Shown here one piece after another: positions 50,641 to 61,428 of a stretch of DNA of 64,000 bases. The position numbers and the translations under genes were made by a program. Location of the stretch: positions 69,422 to 133,421 of the forward strand of contig UZAN01039514.1 in the NCBI GenBank assembly GCA_900618425.1, written 5' to 3'. The notes below the pieces were generated by a model that saw only the letters and a program-made list of their open reading frames with translations, had not been told where the DNA came from and did no database searches. The stretch comes from Echinostoma caproni. Taxonomy: Eukaryota > Platyhelminthes > Trematoda > Plagiorchiida > Echinostomatidae. How positions within the stretch are numbered: the stretch's first letter is position 1; the number at the start of each line of letters is the position of its first letter.

Positions 50641-51241
50641 CTGTAATATTCAAAGAGACATTTCAGATATGTGCAGTTATAATAGGTTGAGGATCATTGA
50701 GTAAAAAAGGACAGTAATGACATAATTGGCGCATCGTATGAGATTGTTTTCTCCAGTTTCAAATCTCCATAAGAAAAAAAGTAACAGCGAGAAAACCGCA
50801 ACTCATGTCACTTCCGAAACAAAATGGAATATACAGGAGATTGGAACTTTGAAAAAGTTGGCATTATAAATAAAAAAATACTTGATCCGAGTAATAAGGG
50901 ATACGGAAAATCAGTCTCCTGCAAATTGAGAGTTCATTCTTGGTGACACAATAAAATATCCTACTGTAATAGTGGAACCAAATGCCGATAGCCTCTATAT
51001 CCAGTCGCTGGTAGATGATAAAATACGGACAAGATAAAGGAAATTTATCATCGAATGCTTTTGTCATGATCAAATTTGAGTTCGTCACCTAGACTAACGT
51101 GCGAGTCGCTCCTTGATAATGTTGTCCACAGAACGTTTGGCGTGAGATACAAGCGTTTGACTGAAACATGCCTGCAACCAGGCTCCTCCTGGGCTATTTG
51201 GGATGCATCTTAGTGTAACCTGTACTAATGATGTCGTTCAG
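50641..51241. other. no recognised feature
   Basis: No gene or known repeat seen. Confidence 0.4.
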
Positions 51242-51451
51242 CCTGGCTATGAAACGTCTGTGAACAACACTTTCAGCTCGAAGAACATATCAGTACCAAT
51301 ATTCGCATTCCGAGCCACGAACATTCCACATTATTTCCAATACAGCACTAATCATTATGATGACCGGGGTTTGGAAGACGACGTTATCGGTTCCCAACAA
51401 TGCTGCTGCTACGGCCACAAAAGTGATTGTCCCGATAATCCTCTGTCATAG
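51242..51451 (+). CDS. candidate exon with laminin/netrin-like CxCxGHxxxC motif
   Basis: A TACTAAT branch-point-like sequence and CAG (51238-51241) precede an open frame of about 69 codons. It ends DDVIGSQQCCCYGHKSDCPD and then TAG at 51449; a GTGAGT donor follows 5 bp later. Laminin and netrin N-terminal domains end in D...GG.C.C.GHA..C at the junction with the first laminin-type EGF repeat, and the last 17 residues resemble that. The upstream 45 residues do not show other LamNT landmarks, and the stop lies before the donor. It is therefore either a decayed exon or a coincidence. Confidence 0.25.
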   Translation, partial: PGYETSVNNTFSSKNISVPIFAFRATNIPHYFQYSTNHYDDRGLEDDVIGSQQCCCYGHKSDCPDNPLS

Positions 51452-52275
51452 TCTCTGTGAGTATCCCCCTTTTCATCTTTAACTGTCGTTTCTTTTTCGA
51501 CTCACGTTTGCTTTTTTCCTTCTCGAACTTCACCGTGCTCATTCTATGCGTTTCACACACTTACCCTCTTCTATGCACTATCCATTCTTTATTCCCTCCA
51601 ATTGTGAGCCGAACAAATTGGACACAGATACATTCACTCAACACCAGCTTAAGTCATTTCATAATCTATTAAATCAAGTACCTATATATTTCAATGTCTA
51701 GAAAGATGTGTCCAAAAACGTTCCACTTTCACACTTTGTTCTGATGAATCAATAGGAATATTTGAAAAACTTATTTTTTTCATCCATTATTAGTCGTGGC
51801 TAAATTAATTGCTTAGTTTCGTTTACGCTGTAAGCATAGATTTAATTTTGCTCTATCGAACTTGTGATCAACTTATGAATCATCTGAAAGTAACTGTATC
51901 ACTGTGTTTTGGTACACATCCCTGCATGTGACCTCCATGATTTATGTTTCGTTTAAAGCGTATTAGTGATGTTGCAGCGAGAGGCTTTTCAAGTGTATTC
52001 CTAATTTGTATCAAGAACACTCAAGTGACTTGCATTCAGGAGTTCGTGGTTGGGTCTAATACACTGAACCTCATTGATTTGCTACACTGATACAGGCACA
52101 ATTAATTTCATAAGCTTTTATATTTTTTATACGTTTGAGAAACGAAATCAATGTCTGAAGATTACCCCATGTGTTCATTGGTTTAGGATTTTGCCAGCTA
52201 TTTTGTAATTATGATTTATATGAGTTTATTTGAGGATTTAATTCAATTACATAGTGGAATTCGTCAAGCTTGAAG
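51452..52275. other. no recognised feature
   Basis: A pyrimidine-rich stretch at about 51455-51600 follows the candidate exon. Otherwise nothing seen. Confidence 0.4.
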
Positions 52276-52530
52276 CAAGTGAATCGTCAGCTAAAAAGCT
52301 AGAAAGCATTGAACAGCTGTTTTGACCTGGTTCGGTCGCACCATCCATCGGCCCAACTATAGATCGGACCGAGAACCTCACCAGGAGAACTCAATCCTGG
52401 TACCCACTCGGCCACCAGACAGCTCATCAGACCGTTATTCAATTGCTTTCTCCGCCATATAGAACGCGACCCATCTTTGCCAACTTGTTACGGACATCGC
52501 GCCCTGCTAATCTCAGCACTAGCTTCCGGA
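52276..52530 (-). mobile_element. tRNA-derived SINE, family 2, copy 2
   Basis: The minus strand carries AACGGTCTGATGAGCTGTCTG, then a tRNA-Ser/Leu-like box A TGGCCGAGTGGGTACC (about 52410) and a box B-like GAGGTTCTCGGTCC (about 52375). GACCGAACCAGGTC with AAAACAGCTGTTCAA and AGCTTTTTAGCTGACG complete the body. The order matches the copy at 38950-39150. GC-rich sequence continues upstream to about 52580 and may belong to the element. The stem GACC...GGTC is kept, but the GAAA after it reads AAAA and the CAGATGA before it is not present. Confidence 0.65.
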
Positions 52531-54599
52531 ACTTGGACTCGATTGGAAACATTCCAACCCGAATATCAGTCACTTCAAGTCATGTCATCGTTGCATTCAG
52601 GACATAGGTGCTTAAGTAACCAAAACAGTTTAACATAGTACTAATCCAACATCAAGAATTAAGATAATTCCCAACTAAAATGCAAGCATTACCACAAACC
52701 GTTGGTAATTTCGGATTTGATGTGCTCAGAATAGAACAAAAATCTGGAACTGCACGGCTGACAAGATGATTGAAATGCGTCGGTTTGTGTACAGAGCTTA
52801 TTGGTTGGAAAAGGGAGAAAAACATTCACCGGACTTAGTATGGGGAGCATGTTTAGAAGAAAGGCGATCAACTAGTATCCCATTAATGGATACGTGACTG
52901 CGACATTACCTAATGCAGGAATAGTGTTTATCTTTAATCGGAGAAAACGGCACATATTTACATTTTGGATAGTTCACACTTTGGCAATGAGTATACAATT
53001 CGCAGACTTGCAATTTCCCGCGTTGATGAGAGTGTTCAAAATGAAATAATGTATGTCAGTTCTCATGATACGCATACTCAATAAGTGAGGAATTGGTATT
53101 CATTTACACAGAAAACTGGACAAAAGCAGGAGTCGACAATTTAAATGCCTACAGAAAACTAAATATGAATATGTTGAGTAAAGAAACGTTCCCACAAAAG
53201 GATGTGAATCTTTTTATATCGATAAAATGATGAAACAATAATAAGTGGAGGAATGGATCGGTCGATGAGGAAAAGCGGATTATGTCTTTTGAACGCTATG
53301 AAAAGTACTATTGTAATCGAAGAAACTTACTGACTGTCTGCATTTTTATTCTCGGAGGACTGTGGACGTTGTTTAGCAAGGCTAAGTCATCATGGTTGAT
53401 GTGGAAGTCTCGAGAGGGAAACTGGTACTAATCGTCACTGTTGTTTGGGGACAAGAAGTGACATCTGAAAATCTTTCTCAGTGACCAACAGGTCCACAGG
53501 TTTTAATGGCGATCAGTCATTTGCAGTACATGAAATTTAGTGGAACAAACTCATGTTTGATTGATTGAGTGAGTGATGGAGTGATTGATGGATTTGGTAA
53601 ATGCTTTCCCAGTTAGACAATGTTTGAAGCGATATTATTTTTTTGATGCTGAATTAGTTTTATTCGAGGAGAATAATCTTGATCGCTGAGTATTCACGGT
53701 GATTTAAATGGACAAGCGATGGTGGAGAACAGGATTTGTAATGCGTTCACAAGTGATGATTAAGCAAAACTATCAGACTCAGTCTCAGATGCAATTCCGC
53801 TCTAAGCGTAAAATGTTATGCGAATATAAATGTCACCTCACGTGCATAACTATAAATCTATCTTAGCTCACAGACAACCGAGGATTCAGTTCATATGCAT
53901 ACAAATTTTCCCAAATGCCACTGATCAATATATTTATATATATGTAAGTTTGGTAGGCATAAACTAGTGACCGGAAGCACTGAGCGTAGCAATGGAATAG
54001 ACATCACTAATTTTCATGTGCTCGCCACGGACAATTGATGCATGCGTCCACTTCTACATACGGTAATTTAAGATTAGGCAATTTGTGATGGGATGTTGCT
54101 GCTTGATTTATTTATTCTCTGCAGCTTCCATACAATATTCGAATTTTTGCGTGTTGTACGTGCAAAACGGTGAACCTTCCAATGGAAGCCCTCTCTGAGC
54201 AAATGCATATATTTCATGTTTCATAGCAGTTGTAATCACATTATGTACGCAATGCCTCTTTGCTTTTCAGACCGGGGTACTAAACCAAACAAATCAAAAT
54301 ACCTCCAATTGATGGGATAATCATGCAGCGAACGATATTTTACTTGTGGAATGGTGAAGGCACCGCTCATTATGAAAGCACCACGGCTTATTCGAATCAG
54401 ACGGCTGATTTTTCGTGAATAACAGGGACACGGAGGTCGCGTATTCCAACCACTCTCCCTCTGGTCACAATCCTCTGTCAGATCATGTTTTACGAAAGAA
54501 AGTCTTAAAAATGTGTTCAGCAAATAAACGCCAAGTTTGCAGAAGAGTTTCACCCCACCAATGTCTACTGCAATCAAAGCAAAGAATCAATCTGGTGAA
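52531..54599. other. no recognised gene
   Basis: 2 kb without recognised features. The ORFs at 54236-54577 (minus) and 54415-54651 (plus) lie just before the PLE at 54600. The plus-strand one may be its decayed N-terminal part, but no motif confirms it. Confidence 0.4.
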
Positions 54600-56875
54600 A
54601 TTTATTTGGGACGATAGTTTTCTCTATATAAATAACACTACCCATTGTTGATTTTTCATGCAGAAAATTTTGAAGTTTTTATACACAAGAAATAAGACTG
54701 AGTTCGTGGATTTGGAGGTACAAGTCGAAAATCTGTCTAGTCGGACACGGGATTTGGTGCCTAGTTCGATCAAGGAGATGGAGGCTTTCAAGTCATCTCT
54801 TGTTAATGCTTGCTTTTTATACCTCAGAGCTGAATCCCACACGGCTGTCCCCGTTACCAAAAAGCACATCGAGGCGCTACGTGAACTAACCCATAATAAA
54901 GATATAATCTTCAGTCTCTCAGATAAAGGAATCGGGATTGTGGTCATGTACAAGAAGGAATATACTGACAAGCTGCTAGCTATCGTATCGGAAGAGGACA
55001 AATTCATAACCGTACCAATAGAAAACGACAAAACCCACCAGACGGAACAACAAATCACGAGGATGCTGAAACTACTCAGTTAAGAGGGTTACATAAGCAG
55101 TGAACTATATAAACGTATAAGACTGACCGGTTCATGCATTCTGAGGCTATACGGTTTGCTAAAATTCCATAAAGCCCAGGTTCCCCTTTGTCCTATCCTA
55201 TCGATGCCTAATTCTCCATACCTTGTTGTCGTTCAATGGTTCGCTTAAATCCTTGAATCCGAAAGGAAACGGTTATCGGTATATAGTGTTAAGGATACCT
55301 TCCAGTTTATTAAATAAATAAATAAATATCTTTTTACTTCCTTTTTCCATTTATTGAATATCCAAAGGTACAGTCAACTTTCAGGAAGGGGAGTGCGGCC
55401 ATACAAAGGCTGCCTGGAGAAAATACAGATATAGGGAAAACGGACGGCAGTGGAGCTGTTTGAACTCGGGACATTCAGGTCGCTAGTTGGTGACCTAACC
55501 ACTTGGCTTACACCGAGATATAGACGTGTCAGATAAGATGATGCTGTCCATCGATATCACGACACTTTTCACAAATGTGCCACCAGTGGAAACCATCCAG
55601 TTCATTATAAAACATCTTATTGATAGTGAAATTAATTTGGGAACACTCACAGAAGCACTATGGGAACTTTTATTTCGGGTTACGTATAACGTTCAATTTC
55701 TTTTCAACGAACCGGTCTACCGACAAAAGGAGATCCCCACTTGGACCTCTTTTGGCGGTTTTTTTCATGGCGATGCTGGAAAATAACCAATTACAAGGCA
55801 CCGTTACTAGTCTTCATGAATATTGTCGGTATGTAGACGACACATTTTGTATAGCTGATTCAAACTGTGAACTGCATCAACTGTTAGAAAAGTTCAACTC
55901 CGCACACAATGCCATAGAATTTACAAAAGAGGTACAATCAGGTGACCGAATACCGTTTCTAGATGTACTCCTCATTAGAAGACGTGATGGATCGATACCA
56001 CACCGTGTGTACCGTAAGAAAACAAAGAATAGCCTATACACGAATTTTTACAGTTATGTCCCGATCAAGCTGAAGAGGAACCTGATAAAATGTTTGGTAT
56101 CTAGAGCTTTTAGAATTTGCTTACAGGAAGTATTGAAAGATGAACTCAAATTTATCTCCAACGTGGTCCGAAGCAATGGCTACACCGACTAGCTTCATTC
56201 AACGAAATATGATGGAAAAGGTAAAAAAGTACACATAGATAGGGTGGAAAAGAAGGACCAGTTCGTTAGTCTTCCTATTCAGGACGAATTTGCCGCTGAA
56301 ACCCTCAAAAGACGACTGAATGGAGTAGTAAAAGCCGCATTCAACGCGCGCAACTACTTTGCTCTTTCAAACGTTCGCCACTGATAGCCATACAGAATAA
56401 ACATAAACTACGGATGCTGGGCGCCTCAATGATTGTTTACTCGTTTAGATGCGCTTGTGACTCACTCTACGTCGGTCAAACGGCACGGTAGTTATCTATC
56501 CACATGAAAGAACACCAGGCGCGCTGGCTGAATCGAGGTGTTTCCGGATGCATCACATGTGCGATTCTCGCTCACTTGGTAGACATTGGTCATCGAGTTA
56601 ATCCGAGTGAAGCATTCCGCATTATTTATCAGGTCGACCCGAGCCGGTCCAAGTACGTTACAATGCGTACGTCACCCATAGCCGAGGCCATCTATATTAA
56701 GCATTTGATTCCCGAACTGTGGGCCCAGAGCCATCTTATCCCAGCACTCCATCCCCCCCGGATTTGCGAATCCACTTCTCCCTCATACCCCCCTCCTGCA
56801 CGCACACACAAACATTTTCACACAACAACACTGATCCCTCAGAACTGGGTCACACGACCGTCGGGACGTGACTGA
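54600..56875 (+). pseudogene. Penelope-like element (group C), near full length, with nested SINE
   Basis: PLE domains in order. N-terminal region with MQKILKFLYTRNKTEF (from 54658) and the conserved NKDIIFSLSDKGIGIVVMYK (54895-54955). LRLYGLLKFHKAQVPL (about 55140-55190), equivalent to the usual Y.L.K.HK. block. A SINE interruption at 55310-55515. RT palm with SIDITTLFTNVPPVETI, then SPLGPLLAVFFMAMLE and an intact catalytic YVDD (55830-55841). Thumb RIPFLDVLLIRRRDGS and PIKLKRNLIKCLVSRAFRI. A GIY-YIG endonuclease has MIVYSFRCACDSLYVGQTAR (YVG at 56468-56476), ILAHLVDIGHRV, SPIAEAIYIKHLIPEL and a Pro-rich tail to the stop at 56873. Stops, a short deletion before SPLGP and a frameshift before the endonuclease make it a pseudogene. 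Confidence 0.95.
55310..55515 (-). mobile_element. SINE family 1 copy nested in the group C PLE
   Basis: The minus strand shows a box A-like AAGCCAAGTGGTTAGG (about 55505) and a box B-like GAGTTCAAACAG (about 55465). The body has CCAGGCAGCCTTTGTATGG and CCCCTTCCTGAAAGTTGACT, and the tail is ATATTCAATAAATGG followed by AAATA repeats (55306-55330). It separates the PLE block ending DTFQFIK from the block starting VSDKMML, which belong to one ORF in intact PLEs. It is therefore younger than the PLE insertion. No clear target-site duplication could be read. Confidence 0.8.
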
Positions 56876-57580
56876 AAACCCCAGAAGCACAGATCTGAGA
56901 ATAAACACGCATATTCGAAGTGAACGATTCCTCACATTTTATTATTCTCCTCCCAACCCCTAGGATTTTCCCTTCATATAAACTGTAATAGCATGATTAG
57001 GAGTTATTGAAAACAATTGTCCGCCTGAAATTGTTTTCTAGAAACGGAATCTAAGCTAGTGAATGTCTAGATGATCAGGGGTTACATTCTTAATGATCTA
57101 TCAAGGAATTGTGTGGTCTTTACGTGAGGATTCTCTTACAAGTTAGTACATGCATTGTTTGTAACAGTTGGCTCCGTAGGTGTGTAATTCACTGAAAATA
57201 TTTCGCCTAGAAAGGTACTCACGGAAGTAAACTCAAATTATCTATTACACGTAAGTGCTCCAGGACTCAATCTGTTTGGCTCGATTTTGATTGAATGAAA
57301 TGGTTAATGGCCTGTCTGCTGCTTAAGCAGAATGCAATTTGCTTGGCAATAGGAATGAAATTTTACTCCTGAGGATTGAGAACCCACTTTGTTCTCTGGG
57401 TTCCAGTCATCTCGGGTTACACTCCGGTTTCAATTAAATGATGCTCAGCTCTCATCCTGTGGAATAGGGTGGAATCGAATGACCTCACGTGACTTCCCAG
57501 TCCAACTTCAGTGATTGAAACTAAGTTATTTTTGTGATTTTTGAGTTTGGGAATTTTACTCCATACTGACTTTGTGTTAG
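56876..57580. other. no recognised feature
   Basis: The first ~100 bp may be PLE 3' untranslated sequence. Nothing else seen. Confidence 0.4.
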
Positions 57581-57769
57581 AATATGAATTATTGCCAAAA
57601 AGATGTGATAGATATTAAGTTCGGTAGATTGCAAAAGCCTGACACTTGTGACCTTAAAATACTGACAGCAGAATGGATCCACTCGACATTTTCCATGATG
57701 GACTCTGTCAAACCGCAAAACCCCACTATTGCTGAGTATGCTCAAACATTCAACTTAACTTCTACTTAA
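57581..57769 (+). CDS. candidate terminal exon, possibly BRCT-like
   Basis: After TTGTGTTAG (acceptor at 57579-57580) the frame reads MNYCQKDVIDIKFGRLQKPD, CDLKILTAEWIHSTFSMMDS and NPTIAEYAQTFNLTST, then TAA at 57767. The composition and the ILTAEWIHS...SVKP...Y pattern recall the last helix of BRCT domains, where ..VV...W+..S.......P...Y is typical. This is a weak resemblance over about 25 residues. No upstream exon was found within several kb, and the group C PLE lies immediately upstream. Confidence 0.3.
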   Translation, partial: NMNYCQKDVIDIKFGRLQKPDTCDLKILTAEWIHSTFSMMDSVKPQNPTIAEYAQTFNLTST

Positions 57770-60700
57770 ATGTTTGTAGACACTCATTCAGTGTGGTGTG
57801 AACCCAGGATGCGTTTTGTTTTGATTCACCGTAAATACAAACCAAAGGCAGTAAGTGTTGTGATGCAATTAGTATCTGTTTTTATGTTCTTCCACAACGA
57901 GAGAATAGAGTATTCAGCGATTTGAATTCACTTATTCATTTTGCAGGTTGTTCATCAGATTTTTACATCTTCCTGTTTCCGCGGCCACATTTGGTCCGTG
58001 GCACATTGTGAATATCATAGTCACGATGTATATATTGACAAGAGCATTAACAGGGTTGGCTTGAATTAATTTGTGAAATAGATAAAAGTAAACAAGGGGA
58101 AAAATTAAGAAAATTGATTGATGTCAACGGATTTATTCAATCTAGCGGATGCGTGTTGAAAATAGAGATAATGCAATGTGCTCATTCTAGTGTAAAGATT
58201 TTACAAAACATTTCCGCCTAAAAGGGATTACATTGAAAAGTCCAGTATCTCACCATCTTTTTAATTGTTTTTTTAAAATTTACTAACGATAAGTATTCAG
58301 TAAAAGAAACCAGCTTTCTTGTATTGTTTTCAAATGTGATTGCAGTCTGTTGTGTCGTCAGAAATATATTCGGAAACATAAATATGTCAACTGTATTTCG
58401 CTGTGGCATCTTTTATGAAACATTAGATCTGCTTCAAGCCAGGAAATCGTTTCATCCGGTATCTGCACTCAACTGACTTGGGCCCATAAAAATGGAATGC
58501 AAGCAACGCCTACATTAGGAATAAGTTCACCGATAACTTAGAGCTTTGGGTGATTTATTCCGTTGTGTTAGTTACTCATATCAATCAATGGTTTCAAACA
58601 TCCTTATTTTGTTTATGTGGATTCAAAAAGGCATTTCGAAAATCTTGGCACGAAGTGAGAAGAGTTGATACGTCTCCAGGTCAAAGAAGTCGTGGAGCTC
58701 GCACTACTTTTTATTTCGGCATTATTTTCGGTGATCCATGGATAACCGTTATTTAATAAGTTAGGGTGTGCATTTAATGTTTAAGCCAAATGATCTCCTA
58801 CTCCTCGATATTCACAAATCCCTTTCAACGGGGTGTAATTTTGCATAGCAGCTCTCATCTGGTCATCTTTTCGCATAGTCAGAAATTAATGCAGCTGGTT
58901 GATGTTAAAACAAAACTGGATTATCAGCAAACATAGTCCGTTTGTCTTAAAATTACAAGTGTTCCATCCACATAATTCTTTTTGCAAATGTGCGCTCTCT
59001 TGTTGGGAACATTCGTAATCTGTCACACACTAGATCGAGAGGAGAGAATAATCAAAGCCGGGAATAATAACGTTAATATTGTTAAGCTCTGTTGATCGAG
59101 TGGTTAAGGTCAGAAAAATAGTAAACCGGGTGAACCGAATGAAAATTCCGGCACCGCTGACCATCGTCCTCATTTCTGTATTTATTCCGACAGCTTTTAC
59201 ATGAACTCCGTCCCCTTTTTAAATTCAGACTGAACTAATGTGTACACAATGAGCAAAAAGGTAGTAAAATGATTTATATATTTTAGTACCTTCGGAAATC
59301 ATGGCTTTACACTCCCATAAACGACACTTAAGTTGAACTGTCATTCATATTAGCTGAACTGCAACGGCAGTTGACGGAATCACCCCGAAGTTGACCGGGT
59401 GACACGCGAAAGATGAAAACATTTTTCCGGTCATTGCGTCACGAATATAATGAATTGAGATTCGTGTCAAATATCTATTCTGGGTGAATATTGTTCCTTC
59501 AGGACACCTAAAATCGTCATCCAAATTTACTGTTAAACAACCAAATTTATGCATTTTAAAGAGGCATTCTCGTTGGAACCCCATCTTCATGTTGATGACT
59601 TCTCTTTTTATTGATGTTGTTGTTATTATTATAGATGATTTTAATCACATAGATTGAACGTTTTCGCTTTCCTCCGGTTAAAAACGTTTTCAAATTTCCA
59701 ACACTCGGAAACAGTTTATTGGTTCGTATATTTGACAACGAAAAGAGCTCGTACTCCATTCCCAAAAGGTATCCTTAGTGAACCAGAACCACTGCCTTTT
59801 TCACTAACATCCCAAAGATCTAAGCAAACGCAAATCACCGGATAAAAATAATCACTTCGAATCGCCAGTAAAATGTTACTGTCAAAATATGGCTCTATGG
59901 AGGGAAGAAATCGGTACTACCGTGTTTGAGCGGTTCTATTGTTGTAATGTGTCCGTTCACGGTGATAGGATGACCGGCCATATAAATAGTTCCCAGGACA
60001 CATGCTGCCCATCAGAATCTATTTATCTCACTCTACAGCATCCCCTGCTTTTCAGTTTAAACCGCCCAAGGAGACAAAAAAGAGGCCCAAAAAGCTAGTG
60101 ACCGCTCGTTCATGAATAAACCATCCTCACTCGGCAGGCTTGAAATCTATATGTCTAGACCGGATGTGTATACCATTGCTCTGTTCAAGACCCCCAACAT
60201 CTTATGTCTGAAGGGCAACTAAGTCGTTTCAGTCTTCGAAAATGCACAACCGACACATCACACAGACGTATTCAAATAAAATCAATTTTTTGTTGAATTT
60301 GGTTTTGAAATCTTTTAGGTAAATACAAACGTCCTATATTTCCTTTTGTCAACTTTCTTTTGAAGGTGGGTTTATCGTACAGCTTACAATGTCAATAGAA
60401 CATAGTCCAAAAAACCATCTTTTTCTCGATATGACATCAATCGGTTAGATAAAGCACAGTTCCAAATGGGCTAAACAGGTGGCAAGAGGAGAAACAAAAT
60501 ATGAAGCACTAAGAATTTAAAATGGGAGATGCAGTTGTGTTAATTGACATGAGTGGTGTTTGTGCTTGTGTGGGCTGGCGGTGGAGGTGTGTAGAAGGAA
60601 TTTTAAATGTGCAAACACATATCTTCATCTTCTTGTGATTGTTTCATGTCTTAGTTGCTCCGAAAATGCTTTTTATCCCAATTCGGAGTCACCTAATTCC

Positions 60701-61018
60701 GGAAACGTGACCTTCAACTACACGTCGGATTGTCTGTTAGCATGAGTGCAAGCGTTCATACCTGGGTCTCTACTCAGGGTGCGGAAAACGGTCGGGCGGA
60801 GGGCACGAGAAGTAGCTCGTGCATGCATGTACGTTCATGTGTACTACCGTTGTCATTCTCTAAACTGAAACCTCAACGGGCTGCGACACATCATCTGGTA
60901 CAGCGTGCACGATGGCAGTCCCATCTTTCGCTTACATCCCTTCGAAAGAGATTTGTTCTGCATTCGTTCGGTTGAGCGAAATTCTACAAATTTAAATTTG
61001 GCTTACTCCGCTTTCCAA
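57770..61018. other. 3.2-kb tract without a recognised gene
   Basis: Short ORFs only, none with a known domain. The stretch at 60540-60975 is slightly richer in GC, but no promoter element is supported. Confidence 0.45.
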
Positions 61019-61428
61019 ATGCTCATGAGGCAGAGTAAGCACTGAGGCGAGCAATGGTTGCTTCCGATAACATCTTCCTCGGACTAATACAGTTATATAT
61101 AAGGTTCAAATTTATCAAACTAGTGTAATGGTCTGATGTGATGAGTATGATTGGTTGATTGCGATCTTGTGATATGTGGTTCTGAAATGAAAGGGTAGAG
61201 TATGCTCCCATGGGTCATGACAAAGGTCACAACAAAACATTTTGCCCTTTCATTTCAAAACTACACGAGGTCACGAGGTCATAATCAATCAATCATATTC
61301 ATCACATCAGACAATTAGACTAGTTAGACAATGTTGAACCCTATGTAAAAACTCTTTTAGCCCGAGGAGGAAATTATCGAAAGTAGGCTTTGTTCACGAC
61401 AGTGTTTTCTTAATGTCACGGTGAACAT
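61019..61428. repeat. long imperfect palindrome (foldback element)
   Basis: The left arm 61019-61195 and right arm 61245-61428 are reverse complements over nearly all their length with mismatches and small indels. The 49-nt loop is 61196-61244. Pairing blocks include TCTGAAATGAAAGGG against CCCTTTCATTTCA at the base of the loop, GTCTGATGTGATGA against TCATCACATCAGAC, GGTTCAA against TTGAACC, CCTCGG against CCGAGG, and ATGCTCA against TGAACAT at the ends. It has no coding potential. It may be a MITE-like foldback transposon, an inverted duplication, or the source of a long RNA hairpin. No target-site duplication was seen. Confidence 0.85.

Noticed and set aside
52418..52432. CTGATGAG on the minus strand inside the SINE, hammerhead-like
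   Set aside because: It is followed by CGAG instead of GAAA after the only possible stem and overlaps the box A region.
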